Shown: one piece after another, positions 1-9,381 of the stretch
How positions within the stretch are numbered: the first letter of the stretch is position 1
Layout: each line of letters opens with the position of its first letter
Source of the DNA: Gammaproteobacteria bacterium
GTDB lineage: Bacteria > Pseudomonadota > Gammaproteobacteria > Steroidobacterales > Woeseiaceae
Reading direction: 5' to 3'
NCBI GenBank assembly: GCA_029863305.1
Contig: JAOTVR010000003.1
Coordinates: 37,210 to 101,209 of the forward strand
Length of the DNA stretch: 64,000 nt
Translations under genes and position numbers: made by a program
Notes under the pieces: model-generated
The model's database searches: none
What the model was told of the DNA's origin: nothing
Seen by the model: only the letters and a program-made list of their open reading frames with translations

Positions 1-2
1 CG

Positions 3-1622
3 GATCGTGTTCCGCACGCTGATGTCGCCCGGCACAAGGCAACGATGCCCGGCAAAGTCGCGATCATTGGTGCCGGCCCCGGTGGTATGGCGGCGGCCAG
101 CGAACTGGCAGCCGCGGGTTGCACCGTGGAATTGTTTGAGCAGCATGCTTACGGCGGCGGCATGGTTGGCGGCGCCGTCCCTGAATACCGCCTGCCGCAG
201 TCCGTTTTCGATCGTGACTTTGGCGTATTGCACGACCTCGGCGTGAAGATCCACTACAACACGCGGGCCGGGCGCGATTTCGGCCTGTCACAGCTACGCC
301 GCGACGGCTTCGAGCACATCGTCATCATGGTTGGTGCGCAACTCAGCAAAACGCTGAACCTCGAGGGCGAGGATTGCGACGGCGTGATTGACGCATTAAC
401 GTTTTTGCGCAGAGCGCGCGAAGGACATGCCGTCGAATTCGGTGAGCACGTCGGTATTATTGGCGCCGGCGATACCGCTATGGATTGCGCACGAGTTGCA
501 CGACGATGGTCCGACGGCAAGATCAGCCTGATCTACCGGCGTACGATCGATCAGATGCCGGCCGACCGCGAGGAGATTGCGCACCTGCTCGAGGAAGGCA
601 TCGAAGTGCTCGAGCTGTGCAAGCCGCAACGATTGCGGATTGCGGACGGGAAACTCAAAGCGCTGATTGGCCGGCGCATGGCCTATACAGGCGATCGCGA
701 TGCGTCGGGCCGCAAGATTCCGCACGAAGTTGTTGACAGTGACTTCGAGTTGCCGCTCGACACGCTGATTCTTGCGATCAGCCAACACGCAATTCTGGAC
801 TTCTTCGATGGCGAGGCGATAGACGTCAATGACCGTGGCTATATCGCTGTCGACCCGCAGACGTTCGAGACGTCGGTGCCGGGCGTGTATGCCGGCGGCG
901 ATGTTGCCAACGATGGCCCCGCCTCGATCGTGAAAGCCGCGGCGGCTGGAAAGGCCATCGCCAACAGCATACTTGGGCGTGATGTATCAGCACGCGGCGC
1001 TGCGAAGGTTGCTGCATTCGATCCGACATCCTTGCTACGACGTCGCAGCCGGCGGGAGTGGCGAACACCGGCTGCACACATACCAGTCGAACAGCGGCAC
1101 GGCTTCGACGAAGTAGTGCTCACCTATGACGAGCAGCAGGCGCGTGCAGAGGCGTCGCGCTGCCTGGACTGCGACCGTTATTGCAGCCTCTGCGTCAGCG
1201 TGTGCCCGAATCTGGCACTGCTGACCTACGCGGCGGATCCGCTCGATGCAGCGGCACACCAGGCCTTCCAGGTGGCGGTGCTCGCCGACCTGTGCAATGA
1301 ATGCGGAAACTGCACGACCTTCTGCCCGACCGCCGGCGCCCCCTACCGCGACAAGCCGCGGCTGTATCTGGACCGCGTCGAATTCGAAGCCGAGACGGAC
1401 AATGCATTCATGCTGCTACGGCAGGGTGACAAGTGGGGAATGGACGCGCGCTGGCACGGCGAAACGCATCATGTCGATCTCGACGAGCAGCAAGACGCAA
1501 CCGAGCCCTACGCGTCGATGCGCCTCCTGCTGCGTGGGCTGCGCCGCTCCATGCCACACCTGCCAGCGACGCGCCCCGGCAAATCGGCTACGGCGAGGAC
1601 GGTAACACCCCCAGCCATATAG
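3..1622 (+). CDS. ygfK: YgfK-type oxidoreductase, C-terminal part (5' truncated by window)
   Basis: The reading frame is open from the window edge through the first ATG at 45, so this is the 3' part of a longer gene; YgfK proteins are about 1000 residues. What is present is a GltD-like flavin/NAD(P) module: a first Rossmann motif (GAGPGG) near nt 70 and a second (GAGDTAMD) near nt 465. Two ferredoxin-like cysteine clusters follow, at nt 1160-1208 (C-x2-C-x3-C-x2-C-x3-C-P) and nt 1293-1328 (C-x2-C-x2-C-x3-C-P). Known: YgfK was annotated as a putative selenate reductase subunit and is now tied to anaerobic purine/urate degradation clusters. The following ssnA, ygfM and xdhD reproduce the E. coli gene order, which makes the assignment firm. 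The exact reaction is inferred only. Confidence 0.85.
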   Translation, partial: DRVPHADVARHKATMPGKVAIIGAGPGGMAAASELAAAGCTVELFEQHAYGGGMVGGAVPEYRLPQSVFDRDFGVLHDLGVKIHYNTRAGRDFGLSQLRRDGFEHIVIMVGAQLSKTLNLEGEDCDGVIDALTFLRRAREGHAVEFGEHVGIIGAGDTAMDCARVARRWSDGKISLIYRRTIDQMPADREEIAHLLEEGIEVLELCKPQRLRIADGKLKALIGRRMAYTGDRDASGRKIPHEVVDSDFELPLDTLILAISQHAILDFFDGEAIDVNDRGYIAVDPQTFETSVPGVYAGGDVANDGPASIVKAAAAGKAIANSILGRDVSARGAAKVAAFDPTSLLRRRSRREWRTPAAHIPVEQRHGFDEVVLTYDEQQARAEASRCLDCDRYCSLCVSVCPNLALLTYAADPLDAAAHQAFQVAVLADLCNECGNCTTFCPTAGAPYRDKPRLYLDRVEFEAETDNAFMLLRQGDKWGMDARWHGETHHVDLDEQQDATEPYASMRLLLRGLRRSMPHLPATRPGKSATARTVTPPAI

Positions 1623-1685
1623 GGATTAGCCACGACCGACCCGCGCCTTCTGGGGAGTTATTCTCAATAAAAAGAGGCTATTACG

Positions 1686-3008
1686 ATGAGTTCCCTGCTA
1701 ATCACCAACGGGCGCCTGGTGACCCTCGACGAAGACAATCGCTTTGTCGAGGGCGGTAGCGTCTATATTGAAGACAGGACGATCGTCGACGTCGGTGACT
1801 TCGCAGCCGCAGCGTACTCGCCTGACCGCACCATAGACGCAGACGGCCGGCTGGTGATGCCAGGCCTGATCAACGCACACCACCACCTGTACTCGACCTT
1901 CGCGCGCGGTTTCAGACCGCCAGGACCACCGGCTCGAAACTTCGCGGACAACCTCAGGAATCTGTGGTGGAAACTCGACTCGGCGCTCGAGTCCGAGGAC
2001 GTCTACTACTCGGCCTTGCTTGCGGTGATGGATGCGGCTCGCGCCGGCTGCACAACGATTATCGATCATCATGCTTCACCAGGCTGCTGCGACGGCAGCC
2101 TGGACCAGGTGGAACAGGCATTTCGCGACGTGGGTGTCAGCGGCTGTCTTTGCTACGAAGTCTCGGACCGCAACATTGCAGGCGAAGGGATCGAGGAAAA
2201 CGAACGTTTCATTCGCAAATGTCAGGAAGCCGACGATACTCAGATCAGCGCAATGTTCGGTCTGCATGCCCTGATGACATTGGGCACGAAAACTCTCGAG
2301 CGCTGTGCCGAAATCGGCCAGGCGCCCGACATCGGTTTTCATGTGCATGCCGCTGAAGACGCGATCGATGTGCAGATGACGTCCGAGCGATACGGTAAGG
2401 GACTCATGGATCGCTTCCTCGAGTTCGGCATCCCCGGTCCGAAAACGATCTTCGTGCACGGCACTCACCTCGAGCCGCAGGAAATGGATTTGCTGCACTC
2501 GACCGACTCGATGCTCGTCAGTAATCCCGAATCCAACATGAACAACGGTCTGCGCGTCTCTCCCGTACTCGATATGCTGCGTCACGGGGTCACCGTAGGT
2601 ATCGGCACGGACGGCATGTCGTCACACCTGATTTCGCAGGCTCGTGCCATGTATTTGCATCAGCGCACCGATCACCGCGACCCGACGCTGGCGTTCGCCG
2701 AGGCCTGTGAAATCCTGTTGCAGAACAATCGTGCCATCTGCAATCGCCTGTTCGACGAACCCCGTGGCGCACTCATACCGGGACAACTCGCCGACATCGT
2801 GATTCACGACTACGTTCCGTTTACGCCGCTGAATGCGGATACGTTTTACGGCCATCTGTTGTTTGGTTTGAGCTTCAGCCGGGTACGCACGACGATCGCA
2901 AGGGGGCGGGTAATCGTCGACGACGGTTATTTACCACAGCTGGACGAAGCGGCAATACGTGCAAATTGCAGCGAACGCGCCGCGGCGATCTGGGCAAGAA
3001 TTCATTAA
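1686..3008 (+). CDS. ssnA: SsnA-type amidohydrolase
   Basis: This 440-residue metal-dependent amidohydrolase belongs to the chlorohydrolase/guanine-deaminase superfamily, close in length to E. coli SsnA. Visible metal and catalytic motifs are N-A-H-H-H near residue 65, H-V-H-A-A-E-D near 219, H-G-T-H near 258 and G-T-D-G-M-S near 308, all typical of TIM-barrel deaminases and hydrolases. An AGAGG-like Shine-Dalgarno sequence (around 1671-1675) precedes the ATG. It lies 63 nt after ygfK and 12 nt before the FAD-subunit gene, so it is co-transcribed. Known: SsnA sits in the selenium/purine cluster of enterobacteria and clostridia. Inferred: it hydrolyses a heterocyclic or ring-opened intermediate made by YgfK or XdhD. 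Confidence 0.87.
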   Translation: MSSLLITNGRLVTLDEDNRFVEGGSVYIEDRTIVDVGDFAAAAYSPDRTIDADGRLVMPGLINAHHHLYSTFARGFRPPGPPARNFADNLRNLWWKLDSALESEDVYYSALLAVMDAARAGCTTIIDHHASPGCCDGSLDQVEQAFRDVGVSGCLCYEVSDRNIAGEGIEENERFIRKCQEADDTQISAMFGLHALMTLGTKTLERCAEIGQAPDIGFHVHAAEDAIDVQMTSERYGKGLMDRFLEFGIPGPKTIFVHGTHLEPQEMDLLHSTDSMLVSNPESNMNNGLRVSPVLDMLRHGVTVGIGTDGMSSHLISQARAMYLHQRTDHRDPTLAFAEACEILLQNNRAICNRLFDEPRGALIPGQLADIVIHDYVPFTPLNADTFYGHLLFGLSFSRVRTTIARGRVIVDDGYLPQLDEAAIRANCSERAAAIWARIH

Positions 3009-3020
3009 TCAGGTATATCA

Positions 3021-3932
3021 ATGACGAACACCTCGACCAACAGCTGGAACCACTACTACACGCCGAAAACCGTGACCGAAGCTGTGGAGTTGTTACGACG
3101 CTACGATGGCAGGGCGCGCGTGATCGGCGGTGGCACGGACCTGGCGGTGGAAATTCGCCGCGGCCTGCATCGTCCTGTCGAAGCAATGGTGGACGCGACC
3201 CGTATCGCCGGCCTCGACAAGATAAGCAGGGAAACTGACTACATCGTCATCGGCTGCGGCGTAACACACAGCCAGATCGTCCGTAGCGAGTTGATCATCA
3301 GGTACGGTACCTGCCTGTCCGAGAGCTGCAGCGTGATCGGGGGACCGCAGGTGCGTAACGTCGGCACACTTGCAGGCAATGTCGCGCATGCGTTACCGGC
3401 CGGAGACGGCACCATAGGCCTGTTGGCCCTGGGCGGCGAAATCGAGGTCGCCGGAACCGACGGTACGCGCTGGCTGCCAGTCGAAAATTCGTTCCGCGGC
3501 CCGGGCAAGAGTTTCATCGATCGCAACCGCGAGGTGCTGACGCGGCTGCGCTTCCGGCCCACGGCCGAACGCGAGGGTTCGGCGCATCACCGTGTAATGC
3601 GCCCGCAAGGTCTGTGCCTGCCCATCATCTCTCTGGCCGTGCGCTTGCGGCTTGGCGACGACAACACGATATCGCATGCACGCATCAGCATGGGGCCCGT
3701 CGGGCCTGTGCCTTACCTGGTCGAAGCCGCGATGGACGCGTTGCTGGGTAAGCCGGCATCGGAGGATGCATTCGTGAATGCCGCGGAAATCGCGCTGCAG
3801 AGTGTCTCGTTGCGCGCGAGCAAATACCGCGCCAGCCACGAATATCGCGAAGAGATGCTGCGCACTTACCTGCCCCGGACGCTGCAGCGGGCAGCGCAGC
3901 GTGCGACTGCTGCCGGAGGCCATGACTCGTGA
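3021..3932 (+). CDS. ygfM: YgfM-like FAD-binding subunit of molybdenum hydroxylase
   Basis: This 303-residue protein has the FAD-binding fold of xanthine dehydrogenase medium subunits (PCMH-type). The first flavin loop reads V-I-G-G-G-T-D-L-A near residue 35 and the second R-N-V-G-T-L-A-G-N near residue 112, both diagnostic. A CO dehydrogenase flavoprotein C-terminal domain follows from about residue 190. It should pass electrons between the 2Fe-2S clusters of the next gene product and an acceptor. The stop codon overlaps the GTG start of xdhD (GTGA at 3929-3932), which implies coupled translation and an equimolar complex. It is somewhat longer than E. coli YgfM (about 259 residues). Confidence 0.87.
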   Translation: MTNTSTNSWNHYYTPKTVTEAVELLRRYDGRARVIGGGTDLAVEIRRGLHRPVEAMVDATRIAGLDKISRETDYIVIGCGVTHSQIVRSELIIRYGTCLSESCSVIGGPQVRNVGTLAGNVAHALPAGDGTIGLLALGGEIEVAGTDGTRWLPVENSFRGPGKSFIDRNREVLTRLRFRPTAEREGSAHHRVMRPQGLCLPIISLAVRLRLGDDNTISHARISMGPVGPVPYLVEAAMDALLGKPASEDAFVNAAEIALQSVSLRASKYRASHEYREEMLRTYLPRTLQRAAQRATAAGGHDS

Positions 3933-6715
3933 GCAGACTGCACATGACGGTCAACGGCCAGGCCGTGGAACTCGACGTACCCGAGTCACGCTATCTCTCG
4001 GAGGTCCTGCGCAAAGACCTGCAACTGACCGGTACCAAGATCGGCTGCAACGAAGCCGAGTGCGGAATCTGCAGCGTACTGGTCGATGGCACGCCGGTTG
4101 TCAGTTGTGTTTACCCCGCCTTCAAAGCGCAAGGCGCCAGCATCGAGACGATCGAAAGCCTGTCACAGGATGGGGCATTGCATCCGTTGCAGCAGGCGTT
4201 TCTGGATCACGGCGCGGTGCAGTGCGGTATCTGCACACCCGGACTGATCATGACCTCCAAGGCACTCATTGATGAAAAACGCGCTGCTGGCGAAACCGTA
4301 ACCGAACAACACATCCAGGTCGCATTGAAAGATACCTACTGCCGCTGCACCGGCTATCGCAGTGTTGTGCGCGCAATTCTGCAGGCATCGGGACAAGATG
4401 TTCCCGCCGATTTTCCTGTCACCCGGCCGGCTGGCAAGGCGGTTGGCAAGGCGCTCCCGAACCCGGATGCACGCGCCAAAATCACCGGCGAAGCCCGCTA
4501 TACCGACGACTATCGTTTCCCGGGAATGCTGCACGCGAGGACGAAACGGGCAGGGCTTGCGCATGCGCGAATTCGCTCGATCGATACAGCGGCAGCCCGG
4601 GAACTGCCCGGTGTACGCGCCGTGCTGACTCATGCGGACGTCCCGGGCCGTAATTTGCATGGACTGGTGACCAATGACTGGCCGGTGCTGTGTGGCGACA
4701 AGATCCGTTATGCCGGTGACGCGGTTGCGATTGTCGCCGCAGAGACCGAGGAGATCGCTGCGGCGGCACTGCAATTGATCGACGTTGACTACGAAGAACT
4801 GCCCGCGGTCAGCGACGCGATTTCCGCGGCCCGGCCGGACGCGCCACTGGTGCACGATGGTCGTCGCGACGGCAATCTGCTCAAACACATCAAGGTGAAC
4901 AAGGGTGATGTTGACGCTGGATTCGACGCAGCCGATGTGATCGTCGATCAGACCTACCGCACGCCCGCGACAGAGCACCTGTTTCTGGAACCGGAATGCT
5001 CGATTGCCGTGCCCGCGGGGTACAACCCCGAATCATTCGGCGGCACCTGCGAGCCCGAAGCCGCCCGCGGCGAGACCGCTCTGCATGACAAGACCACGAT
5101 CTACGTCGGCAGCCAGATCCCCTACCAGGACCGGGATCAGACCGCCGTTGCGCTCGGCGTCGAAGCGGAGGCGGTACGCGTTGTAGCGACATTGACCGGG
5201 GGTGGCTTCGGCGGCAAAGAAGATATCACCGGGCAGATACACGCCGCACTGCTGGCCGAGAAAACACAATGCCCTGTCAAAATGCTGTATTCGCGGCAGG
5301 AGAGCCTGCTCGTTCATCCGAAGCGGCATGCGACGGTCATCCGGATTCGCACGGGCGCGACAAACGCGGGCAAACTGACCGCTGTCGAAGCGACGCTCTA
5401 CGGTGATGGCGGCGCTTACGCCAGCCTCAGTGAGAAAGTGTTAACGCGCGCAACCACGCATGCCGCAGGTCCGTACGATGTGCCCAATGTAAAAGTCGAC
5501 TGCTTCGCGATGTACACCAACAATGCACCTGCTGGCGCTTTTCGCGGATTCGGCGTGACGCAAAGTTGTTTCGCCGTCGAGAGCAACATGGACCGTCTCG
5601 CCGAAGAACTCGGCATCGACGCCGTCGAATTCCGCCGCAGGAACGCGCTGGACATTGGTTCGGTGACATCAACGGGCCAGATCATGCGCGAAAGTGTCGG
5701 CCTGAATGAATGTATTGATAAGGTCGAACAGGACATGCGCAGCGATGATTTTCGCTGGACGTGGGAAGAAGACGGCCGGCGCTTCGCCTGGGGCCTGGCG
5801 GTCGGCTACAAGAACACGGGCCTCGGCGGTGGTGCGCCGGACAAGGCCGGCGCCGAGGTCGAGGTTCGCCTGGACCCGGACAAAGGCACGACCGCTGAAG
5901 TGCGGACATCGTCCGCGGAAATGGGCCAGGGCCTGCCAGCTGTCCTGGCCGCCTGCGTGGCCGAGGAACTCGATATTCCCTCAAGCAAGGTGAATGTCCT
6001 GCTCGGCGACACTGACTACTGTCCGGATGGTGGGCCGACGACTGCAAGCCGCCAGACCTTCGTCAGTGGCAATGCCGCACGGCTGGCGGCCAGGGAAGCG
6101 GCGCGAAAACTGGCGGGCGCCGGGGCCCACGACACGATCGTCGTTCGCCACGACTACGAAGCACCAGCGACACAGCCACTCGGCGCGCCTGGCGATATGC
6201 ACTTCGCCTTCGGTTTTTGCGCGCAAGCCGCTTTGTGCGAAATAGACCTGCAAACAGGCGAAGTCCATGTGCGCAGGGTCATCGCCGCACACGACGTCGG
6301 ACGTGCAATCAATCCTCTGACATTGGCAGGACAAATCGAGGGCGGCATTGTCATGTGCATTGGCTATACGCTCACCGAACATTACATCCAGGAGCAGGGT
6401 AAGCCGTGGACCGATGTCATGGCCCGTTACAAAATGCCCAGCATTACGCATACACCGATAATTACGTCGCACATCGTGGAGCACGAAGTTTCCAGCGGTC
6501 CTTATGGCGCGAAAGGTGTGGGCGAACTGCCGAGCATTCCTACGAGCGCGGCCATCACCAATGCAATTTATCGTGCTACCGGAGTGCGCGTGCGCAGCCT
6601 GCCTGTCGATCAGGATGAGTTGTTGCGGGCAATGCGTGCCGGTGCCAGCGAAGTCGAACTGGCATGGGGCGACCTGGAACCAATTCCGGCAGTCACTTTT
6701 GGAGGTAGGCAATGA
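3929..6715 (+). CDS. xdhD: XdhD-type molybdenum hydroxylase (2Fe-2S plus Moco domains fused)
   Basis: This 928-residue protein fuses the small iron-sulfur and the large molybdopterin subunits of the xanthine dehydrogenase family, as in E. coli XdhD (about 956 residues). The plant-type 2Fe-2S cluster uses C40, C45, C48 and C60; the second cluster uses C99, C102, C138 and C140 (C-R-C-T-G-Y). The Moco part shows G-G-G-F-G-G-K near residue 427, A-F-R-G-F-G near 535 and the catalytic glutamate in G-V-G-E-L-P at E866. Known: the family hydroxylates purines or similar heterocycles. No in-frame TGA is present, so no selenocysteine is encoded; any selenium would be a labile cofactor. The GTG start overlaps ygfM, and the stop overlaps the ATG of the next gene (ATGA). 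Confidence 0.9.
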   Translation: MSRLHMTVNGQAVELDVPESRYLSEVLRKDLQLTGTKIGCNEAECGICSVLVDGTPVVSCVYPAFKAQGASIETIESLSQDGALHPLQQAFLDHGAVQCGICTPGLIMTSKALIDEKRAAGETVTEQHIQVALKDTYCRCTGYRSVVRAILQASGQDVPADFPVTRPAGKAVGKALPNPDARAKITGEARYTDDYRFPGMLHARTKRAGLAHARIRSIDTAAARELPGVRAVLTHADVPGRNLHGLVTNDWPVLCGDKIRYAGDAVAIVAAETEEIAAAALQLIDVDYEELPAVSDAISAARPDAPLVHDGRRDGNLLKHIKVNKGDVDAGFDAADVIVDQTYRTPATEHLFLEPECSIAVPAGYNPESFGGTCEPEAARGETALHDKTTIYVGSQIPYQDRDQTAVALGVEAEAVRVVATLTGGGFGGKEDITGQIHAALLAEKTQCPVKMLYSRQESLLVHPKRHATVIRIRTGATNAGKLTAVEATLYGDGGAYASLSEKVLTRATTHAAGPYDVPNVKVDCFAMYTNNAPAGAFRGFGVTQSCFAVESNMDRLAEELGIDAVEFRRRNALDIGSVTSTGQIMRESVGLNECIDKVEQDMRSDDFRWTWEEDGRRFAWGLAVGYKNTGLGGGAPDKAGAEVEVRLDPDKGTTAEVRTSSAEMGQGLPAVLAACVAEELDIPSSKVNVLLGDTDYCPDGGPTTASRQTFVSGNAARLAAREAARKLAGAGAHDTIVVRHDYEAPATQPLGAPGDMHFAFGFCAQAALCEIDLQTGEVHVRRVIAAHDVGRAINPLTLAGQIEGGIVMCIGYTLTEHYIQEQGKPWTDVMARYKMPSITHTPIITSHIVEHEVSSGPYGAKGVGELPSIPTSAAITNAIYRATGVRVRSLPVDQDELLRAMRAGASEVELAWGDLEPIPAVTFGGRQ

Positions 6716-8169
6716 AGCTGGTACCGGAGATTCGCAGCGACATTCTCGCAAAGAGCATCGCGCGGGCGCGCGAGCGCAACATCATCCTGCCGACCTTTGC
6801 GCAGCAGAAGGATCCTTCCACGGTGCCGGCCGCGATCGCCACACGATTGCAGGATGTCGGCCTGTGGGACCTGGATCCGGCAAACCTGTTCCGCATCACC
6901 TGGAAGAACGAGCCTGTCGAGCACGGCGGCGGCTTTGGTGAAGGCAACTGGATCGAGTTTCCGCCGGCAATAACCGGTGTCGACGCGAAGATCGTCGGCA
7001 TCGTCGGCAACTGGTTCCCAACCGGCGCGCACAAAGTTGGCGCAGCATACGGCTGTCTGGTGCCACGACTCGTTACCGGCAATTTCGACCCGGAAACGCA
7101 AAAAGCCGTCTGGCCCTCGACGGGAAATTACTGTCGCGGCGGCGCCTACGATTGTGCCCTGCTGGCCTGCCCTGCCGTCGCAATTTTGCCCGAAGGTATG
7201 AGCCGTGAACGCTTTGAATGGCTCAGGGAAATTGGCACCGACGAAATAATCGCTACGCCCGGCACCGAATCCAACGTCAAGGAGATCTATGACAAGTGCT
7301 GGCAGTTGCGCGCAGAGCGCGGCGTCGGCGTGGTCGTGTTCAACCAGTTCGAAGAGTTCGGTAACGCCATCTGGCATTACCAGATGACGGGTTCGATTAT
7401 CGAGGAGATATTCCGCAACCATTACAGCGATGGACGCCGCTTATCCGCTTACGTCAGCGCCACCGGTTCTGCCGGTACGATCGCCGCCGGTGACTACCTG
7501 CGCAGCTGCCATCCCGGTATTCGTGTGGTTGCTACCGAAGCATTGCAATGCCCCACGCTGCTGGAATTCGGTTTCGGTGACCACCGCATCGAGGGCATCG
7601 GCGACAAGCACATTCCGTGGATACACAATGTACGAAATACCAACATGGTTGTTGCGGTCGACGACGAACAGACAATGCAGCTGATGCGCCTGTTTAACGA
7701 AGAGGCCGGGCATGAGTGCCTGTTGCGTGAAGGCGTCAATGAGGACACGCTGCGCTCACTTCCACTGGTTGGCATTTCCGGTATCTGCAATCTCGTCGCC
7801 AGCATCAAGACGGCTCGCTACTACGGCATGGATGACCGCGATGTGATCTTCACGCCGCTCACCGATGCCATGAACCTCTACGCTTCGCGAATGCAGGAGA
7901 TGACGGCAAGCTGTGGTCAGTACACGGAGCGCCTTGCGGATCGACACTATGCCCGCTATCTGCAGGGAATCACGACTGACCACCTCCGCGAACTGGGGTT
8001 TGCAGAACAGAAAGCACTGCACAATTTCAAGTACTTCACGTGGGTGGAGCAACAGGGACGAACGTCGGATGAACTCCGGCAACTTTGGGACGAAGACTTC
8101 TGGAAAGAGGTCTTCTCGCAGGACGTCGTCGACGACTGGGACCGACTGATCGAGGCTTTCAATGGATAA
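6712..8169 (+). CDS. Fold-type II PLP-dependent enzyme in the YgeX position
   Basis: This 485-residue enzyme has tryptophan synthase beta/cysteine synthase-like features. The Schiff-base lysine is K108 in T-G-A-H-K-V-G-A-A-Y, an S-T-G-N substrate loop follows near residue 138, and a glycine-rich phosphate loop (S-A-T-G-S-A-G-T-I) lies near residue 249. It occupies the position of ygeX (2,3-diaminopropionate ammonia-lyase, about 400 residues) directly before ygeY and ygeW, but it is longer and does not look like YgeX to me. Its ATG overlaps the xdhD stop and its stop overlaps the ygeY start, so it is an integral operon member. Inferred role: beta-elimination or ammonia-lyase step on a diamino or ureido amino acid. 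The exact substrate is unknown. Confidence 0.75.
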   Translation: MKLVPEIRSDILAKSIARARERNIILPTFAQQKDPSTVPAAIATRLQDVGLWDLDPANLFRITWKNEPVEHGGGFGEGNWIEFPPAITGVDAKIVGIVGNWFPTGAHKVGAAYGCLVPRLVTGNFDPETQKAVWPSTGNYCRGGAYDCALLACPAVAILPEGMSRERFEWLREIGTDEIIATPGTESNVKEIYDKCWQLRAERGVGVVVFNQFEEFGNAIWHYQMTGSIIEEIFRNHYSDGRRLSAYVSATGSAGTIAAGDYLRSCHPGIRVVATEALQCPTLLEFGFGDHRIEGIGDKHIPWIHNVRNTNMVVAVDDEQTMQLMRLFNEEAGHECLLREGVNEDTLRSLPLVGISGICNLVASIKTARYYGMDDRDVIFTPLTDAMNLYASRMQEMTASCGQYTERLADRHYARYLQGITTDHLRELGFAEQKALHNFKYFTWVEQQGRTSDELRQLWDEDFWKEVFSQDVVDDWDRLIEAFNG

Positions 8170-9379
8170 GAATTACATGAATTGGGCAAAAGACACCGAG
8201 GCGGATCTTGTGAGCTTCATGCAGGATATCATCCGCATCCCTTCATTGAGTTCGCAAGAAGGCGCAGTCATCGAGCGGATTCGGGAGGAAATGCTGAAGC
8301 TCGGCTTTGACGAAGTTACCGTGGACCCGATGGGCAACCTGCTGGGGCGCATCGGCTCGGGGCCGCGCATCATCGCTTTCGACGGCCATGTCGACACGGT
8401 CGATGTGGGTGACCCGTCACTTTGGGATCGCGACCCACATTCCGGTGATATCGAAGACGGCATACTCTATGGACGCGGCACCAGCGACATGAAAGGCGGC
8501 GTTGCCTCTGCCGTTTATGCAGGCGGACTTCTAAAGAAAAGAGGTGTTCCGGATGACGTCACCGTGTATATCACTGCGACAGTGCAGGAGGAGGACTGCG
8601 ACGGCCTGTGCTGGCAGTACATTATCAACGAAGATGGCATTCGTCCTGAGTTGGTGGTCATTACCGAGCCAACCAGTCTGCGCATCTATCGCGGACATCG
8701 CGGCCGCATGGAAATGGAAGTACACACTTCGGGCATCTCCTGTCACGGCTCCGCACCTGAACGTGGTGACAATGCCATTTACAAGATGGCCGACATCATC
8801 GCTGACATCGAAGCGCTCAATGAGCGGTTGCAGCCGCATGAGCCACTCGGCAAAGGCACGGTCACGATCAGTGAAATTCGCTCCACATCGCCAAGCCTTT
8901 GCGCTGTCGCGGACGGTTGCACGATTCACCTCGATCGTCGTCTGACCATCGGTGAAACCGAGGAAACTTCGGTCGCGGAGATCCTTGCGTTACCGTCGGT
9001 GCGGGCAGCAAAAGCGGAGGTTTCGGTGCTCGAGTATGCCGTACCGAGCTACACCAACCTGACCTACCCGACCCGCAAGTACTATCCCACCTGGGCGATG
9101 AGCGAAGACGCGCCGGGTGTTGAAATGGCCAAACAAGCCTACAGCGACGTGTTCGACGACGCCCCCGAAGTGGGCTTCTGGACCTTCAGCACCAATGCCG
9201 TTGCAACCGCCGGAATGCACAAGCTTCCCACTGTCGGCTTCGGGCCAGGCCACGAGCATTTTGCGCACGCGCCCAATGAACAAACAGAAATCGAACATCT
9301 CGTGCGCTGCACCGCGTTTTACACGGCTCTCGTGAATTCGTTCGCAGCCGCTGACTCCTTGCACAGAGAGGTCCAGTAA
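8162..9379 (+). CDS. ygeY: YgeY-like M20 family amidohydrolase/peptidase
   Basis: This 405-residue M20/ArgE/DapE-type dizinc hydrolase matches the YgeY selenium-metabolism-linked group. Metal motifs are G-H-V-D-T (H76, D78), G-R-G-T-S-D-M-K-G-G near residue 110, the Q-E-E-D acid pair near 143, and a histidine in G-P-G-H-E-H near the C-terminus. The ATG at 8162 overlaps the preceding stop by 8 nt, and the next gene starts 2 nt after this stop. Known: M20 enzymes cleave N-acyl or N-carbamoyl amino acids. With the carbamoyltransferase and carbamate kinase downstream, removal of a carbamoyl (ureido) group from an amino acid is the likely job. No signal peptide is seen, so it should be cytoplasmic. 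Confidence 0.87.
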   Translation: MDKNYMNWAKDTEADLVSFMQDIIRIPSLSSQEGAVIERIREEMLKLGFDEVTVDPMGNLLGRIGSGPRIIAFDGHVDTVDVGDPSLWDRDPHSGDIEDGILYGRGTSDMKGGVASAVYAGGLLKKRGVPDDVTVYITATVQEEDCDGLCWQYIINEDGIRPELVVITEPTSLRIYRGHRGRMEMEVHTSGISCHGSAPERGDNAIYKMADIIADIEALNERLQPHEPLGKGTVTISEIRSTSPSLCAVADGCTIHLDRRLTIGETEETSVAEILALPSVRAAKAEVSVLEYAVPSYTNLTYPTRKYYPTWAMSEDAPGVEMAKQAYSDVFDDAPEVGFWTFSTNAVATAGMHKLPTVGFGPGHEHFAHAPNEQTEIEHLVRCTAFYTALVNSFAAADSLHREVQ

Positions 9380-9381
9380 CC

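Noticed and set aside
3929..6715. Selenocysteine in the XdhD-type hydroxylase
   Set aside because: No in-frame TGA exists before the stop; any selenium dependence would be through a cofactor.
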